A DNA stretch of 64,000 bases from Streptomyces sp. ATexAB-D23 (GTDB taxonomy: Bacteria; Actinomycetota; Actinomycetes; Streptomycetales; Streptomycetaceae), in the NCBI RefSeq assembly GCF_000373645.1, contig NZ_KB892046.1, forward strand, positions 124,001 to 188,000, written 5' to 3'. The notes beneath the pieces are model-generated. The model did not search any database, was not told where the DNA came from, and worked only from the letters and a program-made list of their open reading frames with translations. The translations under genes were made by a program, and so were the position numbers. Shown one piece after another: positions 61,630-64,000 of the stretch (position 1 is the stretch's first letter; each line of letters opens with the position of its first letter).

Positions 61630-62772
61630 ATGCCCGCCACCCCGTTCGACTGGATCGACGACGAGGCGCGCCGCCGCGCGGACGCGGGGCTCGTGCGCGG
61701 GCTGCGGCCCCGTGACGCCGAAGCGGAACTCCTGGACCTCGCGAGCAACGACTACCTCGGCCTGACCCGGCACCCCGAGGTGACCGCCGCCGCGGCCGAG
61801 GCGGCGCGCCGCTGGGGCGGCGGAGCCACCGGCTCCCGTCTCGTCACGGGCTCGACCGCGCTCCACGCGGAACTGGAACGTGAGCTCGCCGCGTTCTGCG
61901 GGTTCGAGGCGGCTCTCGTCCTCTCCTCCGGTTACGCCGCCAACCTCGCGGCCCTCACCGCGCTCACCGGCCGCGGCTCCCTGATCGCGTCGGACGCGGG
62001 CAACCACGCCTCCATCGTCGACGGCTGCCGGCTCTCCCGGGCCGAGACCACCGTCGTCCCGCACGCCGACCCCGAAGCCGTCCGCAAGACGCTGCACGGC
62101 CACCCGGGCAGGAAGCTCGCCGTCACCGACTCGGTCTTCTCCGTCGACGGCGACGCCGCGCCGCTGGCCGCACTGGCCGACGTCTGCCGCGCGGAGAACG
62201 CCGCACTCCTCGTGGACGACGCGCACGGCCTTGGGGTCCTCGGGGAAGGCGGGCGAGGCGCGCTCGCCGCCGCCTTTCTCTCGGGCGGCGACGATGTCGT
62301 CGCCACGCTCACCCTCTCCAAGTCCCTGGGCAGCCAGGGCGGCGCGGTCCTCGGCCCCGCCCGGGTCATCGACCACCTCGTCAACACCGCCCGCACGTTC
62401 ATCTTCGATACCGGGCTCGCCCCCGCCGCCGCCGGAGCGGCCCTCGGCGCACTGCGGCTGCTGCGCCGCGAACCGGAACGCGCGCTCAGGGCGCGTACGG
62501 TCGCCACCGCGCTGTACGGCGGACTGATCTCGGCCGGACTGACCGCCGTACGCCCCGACGCGGCCGTGGTCTCGGTCCGCGCGCCCTCGCCCGACGCCGC
62601 CGTCCGCTGGGCCGCCGGCTGCCGGGCGGCCGGCATGGCGGTCGGCTGCTTCCGGCCGCCGTCCGTGCCCGACGGCATCTCCCGGCTGCGGCTCACCGCC
62701 CGCGCCGACCTGACGGACGAGCAGATCGCGCAGGCGGTGGCGACCGTACGGCGGACCGCTCCGGAGGCGTGA
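61630..62772 (+). CDS. bioF: 8-amino-7-oxononanoate synthase
   Basis: 380 residues, alpha-oxoamine synthase. ASNDYLGL, GNHASIVDG, DDAHGLGVLG (Asp197, His199) and PLP Lys231 in SKSLGSQGG. Makes the first committed intermediate of biotin from pimeloyl thioester and alanine. ATG 61630. Divergent from bioBAD; with them it gives all four ring-assembly steps. Confidence 0.95.
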   Translation: MPATPFDWIDDEARRRADAGLVRGLRPRDAEAELLDLASNDYLGLTRHPEVTAAAAEAARRWGGGATGSRLVTGSTALHAELERELAAFCGFEAALVLSSGYAANLAALTALTGRGSLIASDAGNHASIVDGCRLSRAETTVVPHADPEAVRKTLHGHPGRKLAVTDSVFSVDGDAAPLAALADVCRAENAALLVDDAHGLGVLGEGGRGALAAAFLSGGDDVVATLTLSKSLGSQGGAVLGPARVIDHLVNTARTFIFDTGLAPAAAGAALGALRLLRREPERALRARTVATALYGGLISAGLTAVRPDAAVVSVRAPSPDAAVRWAAGCRAAGMAVGCFRPPSVPDGISRLRLTARADLTDEQIAQAVATVRRTAPEA

Positions 62773-62785
62773 GGCGGGGCTCGGC

Positions 62786-62977
62786 TCAGATCTTCAGACC
62801 GGTGACGAACGACGTCCAGGCCGTGGGGGAGAACGTCAGGGACGGCCTGGACACGTCCTTGGAGTCGCGCACGGCCAGCCGCCTGTCGAACGGGGCGGTC
62901 TCCACGCAGTTGTTCATCCCCGTGCTGCGGCTGCTGCGCCGCCACCGTAACGCCTGCTGTGCGGGGCAATCCGACAT
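62786..62977 (-). CDS. DUF397 protein
   Basis: 63 residues. WRRSSRS, CVE, and VRDSK motifs, and a C-terminal WTSFV segment define the family. Usually next to an XRE regulator of the WhiJ type, as here (25 bases downstream of the upstream gene). Possible partner or antagonist of the regulator. Confidence 0.92.
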   Translation of the reverse strand: MSDCPAQQALRWRRSSRSTGMNNCVETAPFDRRLAVRDSKDVSRPSLTFSPTAWTSFVTGLKI

Positions 62978-63002
62978 GACGATTCCTCCGGGCAGTGGGG
63001 GG

Positions 63003-63863
63003 TCAGCGATCGTCGCGGTCGATCGCGGCGATCAGATCCAGCGAGTGCTCCGGCGACAGCGCGTGTGTCTGAAGGGTGCGGAAGGCCGAGCTGTACGCCG
63101 CAAGGTCTTCTTTCCGTTCCAGATAGAGGCTACTCGTCAGGTGGTCAAGAACGACTACGTCAAGGTCGGAAGCGGTCGGAAAGGAAAAGATAACGAAAGG
63201 GCTGGTTAGGCTCACATAGCCGCCGACCGAGAACGGCAGTATCTGAAGTCGGACATGTGGCAGTTGTGACACCCGTGCGAGATGGCGCAGCTGCTCGCGC
63301 ATCACCCGCCGGCCCCCTACCTCCCGGCGCAGCACCGCCTCGTCGAGCACCGCGCTCAGCCGTAGCGGCGGATCGCTGCGCAGCACTCCCTGCCGGGTCA
63401 GCCGTACCTCCACCAGTGAGTCCACCTGGCCGGCCGGAAGTCCGTCGAGGGAGGCCCGGGTCACCGCGCGGGCGTAGTCGGCCGTCTGCAGCAGACCGGG
63501 CACCACCGACGTCTCCAGCGTGCGGGCCGTGCGCGCCTGCGACTCCAGGCTGATGAAGTCGCGGTACTGCGGAGGGATGAGACCGCGGTACGCGTGCCAC
63601 CAGCCGGCGCCGCCCCCGCCCGCCGAACCGGCGAGCGCGCCCAGCACCTCGCGCAGCTTGGGGTCCTTCATGCCGTACGCGTCCAGCAGCCGTTGCACGT
63701 CCTCGGGCCGCACCCCGCTGACGCCCGTCTCGATGCGGCTCACCTTCGACTGGTGCCAGCCGAGCAGTCCCGCGGCCTCCCGGCTCGTGAGACCCGACGC
63801 GTGGCGCAGACTCCGCAGCTCCTCCCCGAGCTTGCGGCGCCGCACCGCAGGACCGTGCTGCAT
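63003..63863 (-). CDS. XRE family regulator with DUF5753 domain
   Basis: 286 residues. Helix-turn-helix (LRSLRHASGLTSREAAGLLGWHQSKVSRIETG) and a DUF5753 C-terminal domain (VVPGLLQTADYARAV, SVGGYVSLTSPFVIF). WhiJ-like; adjacent DUF397 gene. ATG 63863. Such pairs act in development or antibiotic regulation. Confidence 0.92.
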   Translation of the reverse strand: MQHGPAVRRRKLGEELRSLRHASGLTSREAAGLLGWHQSKVSRIETGVSGVRPEDVQRLLDAYGMKDPKLREVLGALAGSAGGGGAGWWHAYRGLIPPQYRDFISLESQARTARTLETSVVPGLLQTADYARAVTRASLDGLPAGQVDSLVEVRLTRQGVLRSDPPLRLSAVLDEAVLRREVGGRRVMREQLRHLARVSQLPHVRLQILPFSVGGYVSLTSPFVIFSFPTASDLDVVVLDHLTSSLYLERKEDLAAYSSAFRTLQTHALSPEHSLDLIAAIDRDDR

Positions 63864-63949
63864 CTGATGGCTCCCTCCCGCTGCCTGCCGAGGGGACAGT
63901 GTGGCGCCCGCGCGGGTCCGAGTGGGGAGAGTTCACCGGTTTGAGCGAC

Positions 63950-63965
63950 AGATATATGCATATCT
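63950..63965. promoter_or_regulatory. AT-rich palindrome at the XRE promoter
   Basis: AGATAT-ATGC-ATATCT in otherwise GC-rich DNA between the XRE gene and the next gene, a likely operator. Confidence 0.5.
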
Positions 63966-63996
63966 TGGTGGATCGCCGTCGCAGGGGGCAGCATCG

Positions 63997-64000
63997 ATGG
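63997..64000 (+). CDS. Possible start of the next gene (cut by the window)
   Basis: ATG at 63997 with AGGGGG upstream. By analogy with other XRE/DUF397 loci, it may encode an ATP-binding (anti-sigma-like) protein, but only the start is visible. Confidence 0.35.

Overview
The window is chromosomal DNA of a high-GC actinomycete, almost certainly Streptomyces. The evidence is very GC-rich third positions, frequent GTG and TTG starts, 4-base ATGA/GTGA gene overlaps, a divergent third EF-Tu, DUF397/helix-turn-helix pairs and a DasR-type operator. The gene content (ketoreductase pair, solute-binding lipoprotein, ung, lnt, tuf3, purB, bioBAD/bioF, XRE+DUF397) resembles, from memory, the S. coelicolor SCO1242-SCO1346 region read backwards. 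I see no rRNA, tRNA, CRISPR array, prophage or biosynthetic gene cluster.

Layout. 1-4.2 kb: two short-chain dehydrogenases behind a promoter with a TetR-type operator, a family-5 solute-binding lipoprotein, and uracil-DNA glycosylase. 4.2-6.65 kb: two inverted copies of a ~165 bp palindrome-ended element bracket a small repeat-type protein, a lipoprotein and a Gfo/Idh/MocA oxidoreductase. 6.6-15 kb: lnt, a double universal stress protein, small unknown proteins, a DinB-like gene that looks broken by inversion, uppP, a TVP38-type membrane protein and tuf3 with a leader ORF and hairpin. 15-24.6 kb: MFS, DedA and EamA transporters, hexapeptide-repeat proteins, an XRE-cupin regulator, a YbaK deacylase, and a second palindromic element filling the gap between two convergent genes. 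24.6-35 kb: sbcDC, two Lrp/AsnC regulators with divergent partners (rhodanese; gamma-family PLP lyase), a DUF885 protein and a membrane-ACT-GNAT fusion. 35-43 kb: a SWIM/DUF6493-like pair, a MocR regulator divergent from an EamA exporter, and an alpha/beta hydrolase. 43-49 kb: a GntR gene with a well-formed promoter, dre-like site and inverted repeat; a ROK regulator; a two-component system divergent from an ABC transporter; then another palindromic element and an IS remnant. 49-58 kb: methyltransferase, mug, purB, a GDSL hydrolase, two CBS/CorC membrane proteins, a GNAT and a P450. 58-64 kb: bioB-bioA-bioD divergent from bioF, then DUF397 and a WhiJ-like XRE gene.

Functional links. bioF, bioA, bioD and bioB form the complete late biotin pathway, arranged divergently. 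Ung, Mug and SbcCD give DNA-repair functions. lnt, uppP and several lipoproteins serve the envelope. Many genes are paired with an adjacent regulator, which suggests local control. The most unusual items are the four palindromic intergenic elements that touch neighbouring stop codons, the cysteine-heptad tail on BioB, the tuf3 leader arrangement, the dre-like site at the GntR promoter, and the SWIM/DUF6493 pair without its usual partners.
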